Source: Bacteroidales bacterium
GTDB taxonomy: Bacteria > Bacteroidota > Bacteroidia > Bacteroidales > UBA932
Length of the DNA stretch: 60,889 nt
Direction of reading: 5' to 3'
Assembly (NCBI GenBank): GCA_017429475.1
Contig: JAFROX010000007.1
Span: 1-60,889 of the forward strand
Made by a program: the position numbers and the translations under genes. The notes beneath the pieces were generated by a model, which saw only the letters and a program-made list of their open reading frames with translations, did not search any database and was not told the origin of the DNA. Shown here piece by piece: positions 23,064 through 31,787 of this stretch (positions are counted from its first letter, which is position 1; every line of letters starts with the position of its first letter).

Positions 23064-23924
23064 ATGAAAACACTTATTAAATTTATCCTTGCGGCTGCGC
23101 TCGTCTTTACTGCTTCGTGCTCGAAGGATAATTTAGATTTATCTCAACAATCTGACTACCTGTCAGCCATTGTTGCCCTTGCCAAAGCATCTGATGAGTC
23201 TACAGAGTATGATCCTTCTGAGTCTACAGAGTATGATCCTTCAGCTCCTTTTACTGTAGATGATGTGTTGGATCATATTTTTAATTCATCGAATCAGGTA
23301 AGGACATATAGAATTGCTTTTAATTTTAAAGATGCCGACGGTAACGAGCTGTCCGAACCTTTCGTAGAAGAGCAGTGGATAAGAAAAGGCGACAGCCGCT
23401 GGTGGGGAGAAATCAATCCTGATAAATACAAGTTGGACTTTATATTGCCCAATCCTCCTGCTTGGTGGGACAATACGATTTACAATCACAGAGCCGCCCC
23501 TGGTTTTATCCCTGACGTCAATCGTCCAAGACTGTCGATGTGTAGATTTGACGATAAAGGTGTAATGAGTGACAATACCCTCGTCGCCGAGGAAAATGAT
23601 AATTGCAGCTGGTATTTATGCAACGAATTTGGCTACATGATAGATGATTTCGCGTTGCAGGAGACCATAAAATACCAATTAACTTGCCCGACTATTTTCG
23701 GTGACAATGCAGTTCACGAGTTTATAACTTACTGGAAGGAAGATGAGGATTTAAATCCTGATGCTGCCCAACGATTTGCCACTTGCACCAAAGTAGAATA
23801 TGACGGCAAGGAAATTACCCCCATAAAAGGAGTAACTATCATGCATTACGAATTCCCCGATCCTTACGAAGACGTGGATGTCAGATATGTCCATTATCTG
23901 GTCGACATCGTCGTAGACAAGTAA
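23064..23924 (+). CDS. Lipoprotein of the ECF locus (paralog 2)
   Basis: 286 residues. Lipobox TASC (Cys at 19), then a low-complexity acidic stretch holding a perfect 24-base tandem duplication (23196-23219 and 23220-23243, giving ESTEYDPS twice). The domain from about residue 90 onward is the same as in the gene at 22101, block by block, ending VEYDGKEITPIKGVTI and VHYLVDIVVD. It has its own copy of the ECF-type promoter, so it is a strong candidate target of the sigma factor. No function is known to me. Confidence 0.75.
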   Translation: MKTLIKFILAAALVFTASCSKDNLDLSQQSDYLSAIVALAKASDESTEYDPSESTEYDPSAPFTVDDVLDHIFNSSNQVRTYRIAFNFKDADGNELSEPFVEEQWIRKGDSRWWGEINPDKYKLDFILPNPPAWWDNTIYNHRAAPGFIPDVNRPRLSMCRFDDKGVMSDNTLVAEENDNCSWYLCNEFGYMIDDFALQETIKYQLTCPTIFGDNAVHEFITYWKEDEDLNPDAAQRFATCTKVEYDGKEITPIKGVTIMHYEFPDPYEDVDVRYVHYLVDIVVDK

Positions 23925-23937
23925 TCGGAACTGACAC

Positions 23938-23972
23938 AAAAAAGGGAAGCATCAAACGATGCTTCCCTTTTT
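23938..23972. terminator. Bidirectional terminator between lipoprotein gene and rpsC
   Basis: AAAAAGGGAAGCATC (23939-23953), loop AAAC, GATGCTTCCCTTTTT (23958-23972): a perfect 15-base stem with T runs in both directions, placed between convergent genes. It ends the ribosomal-protein transcript after rpsC. Confidence 0.9.
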
Positions 23973-23989
23973 CATTTATGCGAAACAGG

Positions 23990-24754
23990 TTATTCTGCCC
24001 TGCGTGAATCACGACGCTGGCCACCCCTGCGCTCGCCGCCACGGCGGTCACCGCCACGACGCTCACGACGCTCGCCGCCACGGTCGGCAGAAACTGCAGA
24101 AGCAGAAACGCCTGCGTTGGGGCTGAGGTCACGCTTGCCGTAAACTTCGCCGTTGCAGATCCAAACTTTCACGCCGAGAACGCCGACTTTGGTGTGAGCC
24201 TCTGCCAGTGCGTAGTCGATGTCAGCGCGGAAAGTGTGAAGAGGAGTACGACCCTCTTTGTAGAGTTCGCTGCGAGCCATTTCGGCGCCGCCCAGACGAC
24301 CGCTGATGAGAACCTTGATGCCTTCTGCACCTACCCTCATGGTAGAAGCGATGGCCATCTTGATGGCGCGACGGTATGAAACGCGGCCTTCAACCTGACC
24401 GGCAATGTTGTTGGCAACGATGTTGGCGTCAACCTCGGGGCGCTTAACCTCGAAGATGTTGATCTGGACATCCTTACCGCAAACCTTGCGGAGTTCTTCT
24501 TTCAGCTTGTCAACTTCCTGACCACCCTTGCCGATGATGAAACCGGGGCGGGCGGTATGGATAGTAACAGTGATGACCTTCAAAGTGCGCTCGATGACGA
24601 TCTTGCTCAGGCTGGCCTTTGCGAGACGGGCATTCAGATATTCGCGGATCTTTGCGTCATCCTGGATTCTTTCAGGGTAATTACCACACCAGTTGGAGTC
24701 CCAACCACGGATAATACCAATACGGTTGCTGATAGGATTAGTTTTCTGTCCCAT
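23990..24754 (-). CDS. rpsC: 30S ribosomal protein S3
   Basis: 254 residues. [13 protein letters not shown] and the KH-domain segment [16 protein letters not shown] (about 59-74) followed by [10 protein letters not shown] identify S3, which binds 16S rRNA at the mRNA entry site. The C-terminus is an extended Arg/Gly-rich tail ([17 protein letters not shown]). It is the last gene of this cluster: a strong terminator follows, whereas S3 is normally followed by rplP, rpmC and rpsQ. Confidence 0.97.
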   Translation of the reverse strand: MGQKTNPISNRIGIIRGWDSNWCGNYPERIQDDAKIREYLNARLAKASLSKIVIERTLKVITVTIHTARPGFIIGKGGQEVDKLKEELRKVCGKDVQINIFEVKRPEVDANIVANNIAGQVEGRVSYRRAIKMAIASTMRVGAEGIKVLISGRLGGAEMARSELYKEGRTPLHTFRADIDYALAEAHTKVGVLGVKVWICNGEVYGKRDLSPNAGVSASAVSADRGGERRERRGGDRRGGERRGGQRRDSRRAE

Positions 24755-24759
24755 AATTA

Positions 24760-25182
24760 TTATTCTTCCTCCTTAACTGGTTGTTTCTTGGTGTCGAGAA
24801 CGATGGTGACGTGGTTGCTGCGCTTGCGGATGCGTGCTGCACGACCCTGAGGGGCGGTGCGGATACGCTTCAGAGTGCGGCCTTCATTGACCATGATGGT
24901 CTTGATGTATACGTTGCCGTTCTCAAGTTCTTTACGGCTTTCTTCGTTCTTGGCCTCCCAGTTGGCGATGGCGCTGCGCAGGAGTTTGCCCATACGGTTA
25001 GAAGCCTCTTTCTTAGAGTACTTGAGCACATCGAGAGCGTGGTTGACTTCCATTCCACGGACCATGTCAGCTACAAGGCGTGACTTGCGCGGAGAAGTCG
25101 GAACGTTGTTCAGCTTCGCGATGGCTGTCTGTTTCTTTATTGCTTTCTGCCTTTCGGCCATTTCTCTTTTTCTTGCTCCCAT
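24760..25182 (-). CDS. rplV: 50S ribosomal protein L22
   Basis: 140 residues from ATG 25182 ([12 protein letters not shown]); an in-frame ATG three codons upstream is possible, but the family in Bacteroidota normally begins MGARK. The conserved [19 protein letters not shown] and the hairpin-loop region [20 protein letters not shown] identify L22, which lines the peptide exit tunnel. Five bases separate it from rpsC. Confidence 0.96.
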   Translation of the reverse strand: MGARKREMAERQKAIKKQTAIAKLNNVPTSPRKSRLVADMVRGMEVNHALDVLKYSKKEASNRMGKLLRSAIANWEAKNEESRKELENGNVYIKTIMVNEGRTLKRIRTAPQGRAARIRKRSNHVTIVLDTKKQPVKEEE

Positions 25183-25194
25183 GGTAGTCAATTA

Positions 25195-25461
25195 TTAACG
25201 GTTACCACTATGACCTCTGAAAGTACGTGTAGGAGCAAACTCGCCGAGTTTGTGACCGACCATGTTTTCAGTTACATATACCGGAATAAATCTGTTACCG
25301 TTATGAACTGCGATAGTATGGCCGACAAAGTCAGGTGAAATCATGCTAGCACGTGACCAGGTCTTGATTACTTCTTTTTTCATTGTACCCTCATTCATGG
25401 CAAGTACTCGTTTTTCGAGAGCTTCCTGGATGTAGGGACCTTTTCTAAGTGAACGACTCAT
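25195..25461 (-). CDS. rpsS: 30S ribosomal protein S19
   Basis: 88 residues, full length. [32 protein letters not shown] and [16 protein letters not shown] are the usual S19 blocks. It binds 16S rRNA in the small-subunit head with S13. Internal to the rplC-rpsC transcript. Confidence 0.97.
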   Translation of the reverse strand: MSRSLRKGPYIQEALEKRVLAMNEGTMKKEVIKTWSRASMISPDFVGHTIAVHNGNRFIPVYVTENMVGHKLGEFAPTRTFRGHSGNR

Positions 25462-25484
25462 AATTTCTCAAAAAATTTATTCCG

Positions 25485-26309
25485 TTATTTCTTTCTTCTT
25501 TCGATGATGAACTTGTTGCTGGTCTTCTTAGGATTACGAGTCTTGTAGCCCTTAGCAGGGAGGCCCTTGCGGCTGCGAGGATGTCCACCAGATGCGCGGC
25601 CTTCACCACCACCCATAGGGTGATCAACAGGGTTCATAACAACACCACGGTTGTGAGGACGACGGCCGAGCCAGCGGCGGCGACCTGCCTTACCGTGAGA
25701 TTCGAGGTTGTGTTCAGTATTGGATACGATGCCGACTGTAGCACGGCAAGAAACCAGCACCATACGGGTCTCGCCTGAAGGGAGACGGAGGATAGCGTGG
25801 TTGCCTTCACGTGCGGTGAGCTGTGCGTAAGCACCGGCTGAACGTGCCATTGCAGCACCTGTGCCGGGACGGAGCTCGATGCAGTGTACGAGGGTACCCA
25901 GAGGAATTTCACCGAGAGGAAGAGAGTTTCCGATTTCGGGAGCGACACCGCTTCCTGAAGAAATCTTCTGACCTACTTTCAGTCCGTTCGGAGCAATGAT
26001 ATAACGTTTCTCGCCATCTTCATACTGTACCAGAGCGATACGTGCTGTACGGTTCGGGTCGTACTCGATGGTTTTCACTGTTGCAGAATATTTGTCTTTG
26101 TCGCGAAGGAAATCGACTACGCGGTACATCTGCTTGTGGCCACCGCCGATATAGCGGACGGTCATCTTACCCTGGTTGTTGCGGCCACCGCTCTTGCGGA
26201 GGGGCTTCAGGAGGGATTTTTCGGGAGTCGTGCAAGTGATGTCATCATATGCACTGATAACTTTATTTCTCTGACCGGGAGTTACCGGTTTGAATTTACG
26301 AACTGCCAT
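25485..26309 (-). CDS. rplB: 50S ribosomal protein L2
   Basis: 274 residues. [34 protein letters not shown] and [20 protein letters not shown] (which holds the peptidyl-transferase-proximal His) identify L2, a core large-subunit protein. Normal length. Confidence 0.97.
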   Translation of the reverse strand: MAVRKFKPVTPGQRNKVISAYDDITCTTPEKSLLKPLRKSGGRNNQGKMTVRYIGGGHKQMYRVVDFLRDKDKYSATVKTIEYDPNRTARIALVQYEDGEKRYIIAPNGLKVGQKISSGSGVAPEIGNSLPLGEIPLGTLVHCIELRPGTGAAMARSAGAYAQLTAREGNHAILRLPSGETRMVLVSCRATVGIVSNTEHNLESHGKAGRRRWLGRRPHNRGVVMNPVDHPMGGGEGRASGGHPRSRKGLPAKGYKTRNPKKTSNKFIIERRKK

Positions 26310-26313
26310 GACC

Positions 26314-26604
26314 TTAAATGTTACTGTAGAAATCTATTTTATCATCTGCGGCCAAAGTCACGAAAGCTTTCTTGTAGTTATTAGTGCGGCCTGTCAACAT
26401 ACCTGCTTTTGTATAGCGGCTTTTTACTTTACCATGGTATCTTACGGTATTGACTGACAATACAGAGACACCATACATCTGCTCGACCGCTTTCTTGATC
26501 TCCACCTTGTTGGCGTCGCGGTCAACTATAAAACCGTAACGGTTCATCTTATCGCCTAGAACCGTCATCTTTTCAGTTACAACTGGCTTAATTAATATTC
26601 CCAT
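26314..26604 (-). CDS. rplW: 50S ribosomal protein L23
   Basis: 96 residues. [10 protein letters not shown] at the start and [19 protein letters not shown] identify L23, which sits at the tunnel exit and docks trigger factor and SRP. Four bases from rplB. Confidence 0.95.
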   Translation of the reverse strand: MGILIKPVVTEKMTVLGDKMNRYGFIVDRDANKVEIKKAVEQMYGVSVLSVNTVRYHGKVKSRYTKAGMLTGRTNNYKKAFVTLAADDKIDFYSNI

Positions 26605-26612
26605 CGCTCAAA

Positions 26613-27239
26613 TTATTTGCGTCTTTCAACAAGGATATCCTGAACGCCGTCAACCATTACCAGATGATTTGCATTCATGATGGTGTAGGTGTTGATCTCG
26701 TCAACAGTGATGACCTTGACCTCAGGAAGATTGCGAGACGATAAGTAAATGTTGTTTGAATTTTCAGGGAGCACCACGAGGGTCTTGCGGCCGTTGGCCT
26801 TGATTGCATCGAGAATCTTGATGAAATCCTTGGTCTTCGGGGCTTCCATTGCGAAAGGTTCAACCATAGTGATGGCATTTTCCTGAGCCTTGTATGACAA
26901 AGCTGAGAAACGTGCGAGCTGTTTAACCTTCTTGTTGAGCTTGAAGCTGTAATCACGGGGTTTGGGACCGAACACGCGGCCACCGCCTACGTAGATGTTA
27001 GCCTTGATGCTGCCGTGACGAGCACCGCCGCCGCCTTTCTGGCGACCCATTTTCTTGGTGCTGTACGATACTTCCCAGCGCTCTTTTGACTTGTGAGTGC
27101 CCTGACGCTGGTCGGCGAGGTATTGTTTCACGTCCAGATAGATGGCGTGATCGTTGGGTTCAATCGCGAAGATTGAATCATCAAGGATGGCTTCCTTTCC
27201 AGAAGCTGATCCGTCGATTTTGTATACTGCCAATTTCAT
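26613..27239 (-). CDS. rplD: 50S ribosomal protein L4
   Basis: 208 residues. The tunnel-loop region [13 protein letters not shown] (about 65-77) and [16 protein letters not shown] mark L4. In many bacteria L4 regulates its own operon; no E. coli-like S10 leader is recognisable here. Confidence 0.96.
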   Translation of the reverse strand: MKLAVYKIDGSASGKEAILDDSIFAIEPNDHAIYLDVKQYLADQRQGTHKSKERWEVSYSTKKMGRQKGGGGARHGSIKANIYVGGGRVFGPKPRDYSFKLNKKVKQLARFSALSYKAQENAITMVEPFAMEAPKTKDFIKILDAIKANGRKTLVVLPENSNNIYLSSRNLPEVKVITVDEINTYTIMNANHLVMVDGVQDILVERRK

Positions 27240-27244
27240 AGACG

Positions 27245-27877
27245 TTAATCCTCCACAATTACATATGAACCTTTAGCACCGGGAACAGAACCCTTCAAAA
27301 TGAGAAGGTTGCTTTCAGGAACGACTTTCATTACCTGAAGATTCTGCACCTTGACGCGGTCGCCACCCATGTGGCCACCCATCCTCATACCAGGGAATAC
27401 CCTTGACGGCCAAGAAGATGCACCCAGAGAACCCGGCTTGCGGAGTCTGTTGTGCTGACCGTGGGTAACACCGCCGACACCCTGGAAACCGTGACGCTTC
27501 ACAACGCCCTGGAATCCCTTGCCTTTGGAGATACCTGTTACGTCAACCCAGTCGATTTCCCCGTCGTTAAGATCGAGGTCACCAACGGTGATAGTGTCAC
27601 CCAAATTCACCTTAGTCATGTCAAAACCCTTGAACTCGACAAGTTTGCGTTTGGGAGTGGTTCCTGCCTTTTTGAAATGGCCCTGGAGGGCCTTGCTGGC
27701 GTGTTTCTCTGTGGTTTCGTCATAGGCAAGTTGTACAGCGGCATAACCATCTTTTTCTACTGTACGAATCTGCGTAACAACACACGGTCCAGCCTCAATG
27801 ACGGTGCAGGGGATGTTTTTTCCGTCTGCATCGAAGAACGAAGTCATTCCGACTTTCTTTCCAATTAATCCAGGCAT
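27245..27877 (-). CDS. rplC: 50S ribosomal protein L3
   Basis: 210 residues. [14 protein letters not shown] at the start, [20 protein letters not shown] and KRRPGSLG-like [11 protein letters not shown] mark L3. It is the first gene of the transcript here; rpsJ, which usually precedes it, is absent, and a consensus promoter lies directly upstream. Confidence 0.96.
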   Translation of the reverse strand: MPGLIGKKVGMTSFFDADGKNIPCTVIEAGPCVVTQIRTVEKDGYAAVQLAYDETTEKHASKALQGHFKKAGTTPKRKLVEFKGFDMTKVNLGDTITVGDLDLNDGEIDWVDVTGISKGKGFQGVVKRHGFQGVGGVTHGQHNRLRKPGSLGASSWPSRVFPGMRMGGHMGGDRVKVQNLQVMKVVPESNLLILKGSVPGAKGSYVIVED

Positions 27878-27908
27878 AGATAAATTGTTATATATTAATT
27901 AATTAAGT

Positions 27909-27930
27909 AGCCCGCGCATTTTTGCGGGGC
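27909..27930 (-). promoter_or_regulatory. GC-rich hairpin at the rplC transcript start
   Basis: GCCCCGC and GCGCGGGC flank AAAAAT in the minus-strand sense, beginning three bases after the -7 element. It would form at or near the 5' end of the rplC mRNA. It has no T run after it. Role unknown; it could also stop readthrough from the PPTase gene. Confidence 0.35.
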
Positions 27931-27932
27931 TG

Positions 27933-27963
27933 CAAATGTACAATAATATTAACAAATAGCAAA
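27933..27963 (-). promoter_or_regulatory. Promoter of the rplC-rpsC operon
   Basis: Minus strand: TTTG (27960-27963), exactly 19 bases, TACATTTG (27933-27940). A full consensus Bacteroidota promoter placed so that rplC is the first gene, which supports a genuine operon start here. Confidence 0.8.
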
Positions 27964-27975
27964 AATAATTGTTGA

Positions 27976-28611
27976 TTATCCTACCACCCAGACCATCACG
28001 TGGTTCTCGAAGACCATATATTCGAGCTCGAATTCGTCTTCAGTACCGTCCTTGTGGTAGAATGTGGCTTCAAGCCAGCCTTCGTCGTGAACCCTGAACT
28101 TGTCCACTTCGATCTGCTCTGCGAAGTCCACTTCCATAAGTGACATCCTCTTGAACAGGGCTTCCTTGGTGCACCAGTATATGGCCAGCTGGATGTTGCG
28201 CTTGTTGTCGGCCAGGTCGTCGATCTCATCCTCCGAAAGGGCCTTCGCCTCTACTGCTGAGAAATCTCTGTCCAGGCATTCGATGTCGATGCCCAGGTCT
28301 TCGCTTGGATGGGTGATGATGGCCACGAAACGGCGGCTGTGGGTGATGCTGATCTCCCTGAGGGAATTCTGGAGGAAAGGCTTGCCGTTGTCGTGATGGC
28401 CGAGATAGACCTTGTCTTCGAAAATGGTGTTGAGCAGCGCCCTTTCAGCCAGTTTCTCCTTGCGTCTTGATTCGCTGCGTATCAGACTGAGCTCTTCCAG
28501 CTCTTCGCTCGGGATGGAACCCATTGCAAGAAGTTCCTCCTCGGTCTCAGTGATGTCCCACACGTAAATCGATGCGCCGTTGTCAAGGTCTTTTGTAAGG
28601 AATAGAGCCAT
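27976..28611 (-). CDS. 4'-phosphopantetheinyl transferase superfamily protein
   Basis: 211 residues. The two diagnostic motifs are present: LGIDIECLDRD (about 107-117, Mg-binding Asp/Glu) and IYWCTKEALFKR (about 145-156, WxxKEA). These enzymes move the phosphopantetheine arm from CoA to carrier proteins such as ACP. The length fits the Sfp/AcpT type rather than the short AcpS. No carrier-protein gene is adjacent, so the partner is unknown. tRNA-Gln lies just upstream on the same strand. Confidence 0.88.
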   Translation of the reverse strand: MALFLTKDLDNGASIYVWDITETEEELLAMGSIPSEELEELSLIRSESRRKEKLAERALLNTIFEDKVYLGHHDNGKPFLQNSLREISITHSRRFVAIITHPSEDLGIDIECLDRDFSAVEAKALSEDEIDDLADNKRNIQLAIYWCTKEALFKRMSLMEVDFAEQIEVDKFRVHDEGWLEATFYHKDGTEDEFELEYMVFENHVMVWVVG

Positions 28612-28624
28612 ATAGTTAAATGTG

Positions 28625-28695
28625 TTGAGATACGAGGATTCGAACCTCGACAGACAGAACCAAAATCTGTAGTGCTACCATTACACCATATCTCA
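28625..28695 (-). tRNA. tRNA-Gln (TTG)
   Basis: Acceptor TGAGATA pairs with TATCTCA, D arm GGTGTAATGGTAGCAC, anticodon loop TTTTGGT giving TTG, T arm CGAGGTTCGAATCCTCG. The U1-A72 start is usual for tRNA-Gln. A -7 element TATATTTG lies at 28705-28712 (minus). Confidence 0.94.
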
Positions 28696-28744
28696 GTGCC
28701 GCGGCAAATATACAAAGAATTTGATATTTGCTATGAATCTGAAA

Positions 28745-29179
28745 TTATCTTTTCTCTTTGAAGAAATTGGTAACTAGGGCGCTGCACTCTTCCTGGAGCA
28801 CGCCTTTGTGGGTCTGTGTCTTGGGATGCAGCAGCGACGGAGTGAAGAGGGTGAACCCCCTTTTCGGGTCGTCGGCTCCCCACACCAGCCGTCCGAGCTG
28901 GGCCCAGGCAAGAGCGGCCGCGCACATAGGGCAGGGTTCGATGGTCACATAGAGGGTGCAGTCGTTGAGGTAGCGGCCGCCGAGGTAGTCGCAAGCCATC
29001 GTGACGGCCTGCATCTCGGCGTGGGCGGTCGGGTCGTGGAGGGGCAGGGTAAGGTTGTGTGCCCGGGCAATGACTTTGCCGTCGCAGACCACCACGCAGC
29101 CGATGGGCACTTCGTTGCAGTCGCGGGCAGCGTGCGCCTGGTCGAGCGCGAGTTTCATATATTTTATGTCGTCGTCCAT
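28745..29179 (-). CDS. tadA: tRNA-specific adenosine deaminase-like (TadA/CDA fold)
   Basis: 144 residues from ATG 29179 (MDDDIKYMKLALDQAHAA). Zinc-site motifs HAEMQAV (His/Glu) and EPCPMCAAAL (two Cys), plus GCVVVCDGKVIARAHN, identify the TadA/guanine-deaminase branch of the cytidine deaminase fold. TadA converts A34 to inosine in tRNA-Arg. A related nucleoside deaminase cannot be ruled out. The upstream 110 bases hold a leader-peptide and terminator arrangement resembling an attenuator, whose T run ends eight bases before the ATG. Confidence 0.88.
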   Translation of the reverse strand: MDDDIKYMKLALDQAHAARDCNEVPIGCVVVCDGKVIARAHNLTLPLHDPTAHAEMQAVTMACDYLGGRYLNDCTLYVTIEPCPMCAAALAWAQLGRLVWGADDPKRGFTLFTPSLLHPKTQTHKGVLQEECSALVTNFFKEKR

Positions 29180-29186
29180 AACAAAC

Positions 29187-29223
29187 AAAAAAAAGGGCCG
29201 ATCCTCTGCCAGAATCGAGCCCC
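29187..29223 (-). terminator. Intrinsic terminator/attenuator before tadA
   Basis: In the minus sense GGGCTCGAT and ATCGGCCC pair around a loop and are followed by eight T. It lies after the ThiL-like gene and directly before tadA. It may simply end the upstream transcript or act as an attenuator with the leader peptide beside it. Confidence 0.75.
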
Positions 29224-29233
29224 TTCTCGTGTA

Positions 29234-29290
29234 CTAAAACCTAAACCTGTAATAATGATGCAAGACTCGACCGAAACGTTGCAGCGGCAA
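29234..29290 (-). promoter_or_regulatory. Putative leader peptide ending HHYYRFRF
   Basis: Minus-strand codons read MPLQRFGRVLHHYYRFRF then TAG, if TTG 29288-29290 is the start; the same frame is open further upstream but has no ATG. The cluster His-His-Tyr-Tyr-Arg-Phe-Arg-Phe immediately before a terminator hairpin is the layout of amino-acid attenuators. The missing good start codon and the unrelated downstream gene suggest either an unusual start or a relic. Confidence 0.45.
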
Positions 29291-29307
29291 CTGAAAAATT
29301 TTGATTT

Positions 29308-30309
29308 TTACAGAGATTTTATTTCAATCTCCGCTCCTTCCGGAGTGACCAGCTGGCAACCCACGTCCGGCTGGCACAGATGTCCGATCACATCATAGGT
29401 CTGGATCTCGCGGCTGAGCACCTCGTGCTTGTCGATGGGAACGGTGAAAAGCATACGGTAGTCGTCTCCTCCGTTCAGCACTGCGGTGAACACATCCATA
29501 TTGATTTCTTCGGCCATATCGAAGGTGTGTGACGAGATGGGGATTTTGTCAACGTATATCTTGGCTCCCAGTCCGGTGGCGGCGCTGAGCCTCTTGACGG
29601 CCTCGGCCAGCCCCTTGGTGACGAAAGCACCCGCCGACGGAACGATGTCCTGCTCGAGGAAGCGGTCGATGGTGTTGGCCTGGACTTCGGGGCAGAGGTA
29701 CTGCGCAAGTATATATTTGTATTTGCTCAGGTCGGGCTGCTTGGCATTGGGGGCGTCGACGAACGAAGATTTCTCCCTCTCAAGCACGTGCTGTCCCATA
29801 TAGGCGGCACCGACGTTGCCGGAAAGGCAGATCAGGTCCATCGACTTGGGCTGCGGGCGCGAGTCCAGCACTTTCTTCTTCTGGCTGCCGAAGGCTCCGA
29901 GGCTTATGTTCAGGCCGTTTACTGAAGGGTTGAGTTCCAGCGACAGGTTTTTCAGGGAGTGCTCCTTTGCTGCGGCGACCATTCCTGCCCAGAGCTCGGC
30001 AATGTCCTCAAGGCAGAAGCGGGCCGAGATTCCGAGCACCACGGAAAGGGCCGTCGGCCTGTAGAATGCCGCATACACCTCTCCGAGGACGTTAAGCACG
30101 GCCTTGTAGCCGAGATGGCGCAGAGGGTTGTAGACGAGGTCGAAGTCGACGCCTTCGCTCATCACCTTGTGGGCGAAGAATTCCCCGCTCTTGAGGCCGG
30201 CGGGCTTGTTGTCGAAGCCGCTGTCCTTGAAAAGGGCCTCGATTGCCGCCGCTCTGCCTATTTCCGAAAATTCAGTGCGCTTTTTGTCCTTGCCAGCCAT
30301 AGAAGTCAT
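29308..30309 (-). CDS. ThiL-like (AIR synthase-related) protein, divergent
   Basis: 333 residues. The fold of thiamine-monophosphate kinase is suggested by EGVDFDLVYNPLRHLGYKAV (ThiL: EGVHFD...GxKA) and NGGDDYRMLFTVP (ThiL: SGGEDYELLFT) near the C-terminus. However, the N-terminal ATP/Mg motif GDDAA and the SDLAAMGA segment of true ThiL are not seen (FSEIGRAAAIEALF and LNVLGEVYAAFYRP stand there). Activity as a thiamine kinase is therefore doubtful. An in-frame ATG at 30300 is an alternative start. Confidence 0.75.
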   Translation of the reverse strand: MTSMAGKDKKRTEFSEIGRAAAIEALFKDSGFDNKPAGLKSGEFFAHKVMSEGVDFDLVYNPLRHLGYKAVLNVLGEVYAAFYRPTALSVVLGISARFCLEDIAELWAGMVAAAKEHSLKNLSLELNPSVNGLNISLGAFGSQKKKVLDSRPQPKSMDLICLSGNVGAAYMGQHVLEREKSSFVDAPNAKQPDLSKYKYILAQYLCPEVQANTIDRFLEQDIVPSAGAFVTKGLAEAVKRLSAATGLGAKIYVDKIPISSHTFDMAEEINMDVFTAVLNGGDDYRMLFTVPIDKHEVLSREIQTYDVIGHLCQPDVGCQLVTPEGAEIEIKSL

Positions 30310-30350
30310 TTTTTACAAAAATAATGGAAAACGATTAACTTTGCCCCTCT

Positions 30351-31787
30351 ATGGGTAAAAATCAGCAGATAATAAACGACTTCACCCGGAAGGATTATGC
30401 CGAGGGTTTCGAGACCGACATAGAGCAGCATTTGCTCGAAAAGGGCCTGAACGAGGACATAATCCGCCAGCTCTCCGCCCTCAAGGAAGAGCCGCAGTGG
30501 CTGCTTGACTTCCGTCTTGAAGCGTTCCGCAAGTGGCAGAAGATGAAGATGCCGCACTGGGCCCATCTGCAGATTCCGCCCATCGACTTCCAGGACATCA
30601 TCTATTTCGCGGCCCCCCGCAAGCCCAAGAGCCGTGACGAGATCGATCCTGAGCTCTACAAGACCTTCGACAAACTGGGCATTCCCCTCCACGAAAGGGA
30701 CGTGCTGAGCGGCGTGGCCGTCGACGCGGTGTTCGACTCCGTGTCTGTGAAGACCACCTTCAAGAAGACACTTGCCGAGAAAGGCATCATCTTCTGCTCG
30801 TTCAGCGAGGCTGTGCGTGACTGCCCCGAGCTCGTGCGCAAGTATCTTGCGAGCGTGGTGCCTTCGGGCGACAATTTCTATGCAGCCCTGAACTCAGCCG
30901 TTTTCAGCGACGGTTCGTTCTGCTACATTCCCAAGGGTGTCCGCTGCCCGATGGAGCTTTCGAGCTATTTCCGCATCAACGCCCGTGGCACCGGCCAGTT
31001 CGAGCGCACGCTGATCGTGGCCGACGAGGGCTCGTACGTGAGCTACCTCGAGGGCTGCACCGCCCCGATGCGCGACGAGAACCAGCTGCACGCCGCAGTC
31101 GTGGAGATAGTGGTGGAGAAGGATGCGGAAGTCAAGTATTCTACCGTGCAGAACTGGTATCCTGGCGACGCCCAGGGACGCGGAGGCATCTTCAACTTCG
31201 TGACCAAGCGAGGCATCTGCAAGGGCGACGGCAGCCGCCTGTCGTGGACCCAGGTGGAGACCGGCAGCGCCATCACCTGGAAATACCCCAGCACCATCCT
31301 CAAGGGAGACAACTCGTCTTCGGAGTTCTATTCCGTGGCCCTGACGAACAATTACCAGCAGGCCGACACGGGCACGAAGATGATACACATAGGAAAGAAC
31401 ACCGTCAGCAACATCGTGAGCAAGGGTATCTCCGCAGGCCACAGCCAGAACAGCTACCGCGGCCTGGTGAAGGTGGCCCCGAACGCAAGCGGGGTGCGCA
31501 ACCACTCCCAGTGCGACTCGCTGCTGATCGGCGACAAGTGCGGGGCCCACACTTTCCCCGTGATTGAATGTGCAAACGACGACGCGGTGCTCGAGCACGA
31601 GGCCACGACGTCCAAGATAAGCGAAGACCAGCTCTTCTACTGCCGCCAGAGAGGCATATCGGAAGAAGACGCCGTAGGTCTGATTGTTAACGGATATGCC
31701 CGCGAGGTGCTGGCCAAGCTGCCGATGGAGTTCGCAGTGGAGGCCCAGAAACTGCTGGCACTGTCACTTGAAGGAAGCGTAGGATGA
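30351..31787 (+). CDS. sufB: Fe-S cluster assembly scaffold SufB
   Basis: 478 residues, full length. [20 protein letters not shown]-type segment (here [14 protein letters not shown]), [20 protein letters not shown], and the C-terminal [19 protein letters not shown] with the conserved Cys and Glu identify SufB. It forms the SufBC2D scaffold that builds Fe-S clusters in the cytoplasm. Its stop overlaps the pnuC start (ATGA at 31784-31787), so the two are translationally coupled. Confidence 0.97.
   Translation: MGKNQQIINDFTRKDYAEGFETDIEQHLLEKGLNEDIIRQLSALKEEPQWLLDFRLEAFRKWQKMKMPHWAHLQIPPIDFQDIIYFAAPRKPKSRDEIDPELYKTFDKLGIPLHERDVLSGVAVDAVFDSVSVKTTFKKTLAEKGIIFCSFSEAVRDCPELVRKYLASVVPSGDNFYAALNSAVFSDGSFCYIPKGVRCPMELSSYFRINARGTGQFERTLIVADEGSYVSYLEGCTAPMRDENQLHAAVVEIVVEKDAEVKYSTVQNWYPGDAQGRGGIFNFVTKRGICKGDGSRLSWTQVETGSAITWKYPSTILKGDNSSSEFYSVALTNNYQQADTGTKMIHIGKNTVSNIVSKGISAGHSQNSYRGLVKVAPNASGVRNHSQCDSLLIGDKCGAHTFPVIECANDDAVLEHEATTSKISEDQLFYCRQRGISEEDAVGLIVNGYAREVLAKLPMEFAVEAQKLLALSLEGSVG

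Noticed and set aside
25634-25948. Small frames within the ribosomal-protein cluster on either strand
   Set aside because: All lie inside rplB or neighbouring ribosomal genes in other frames and have no independent start signals.
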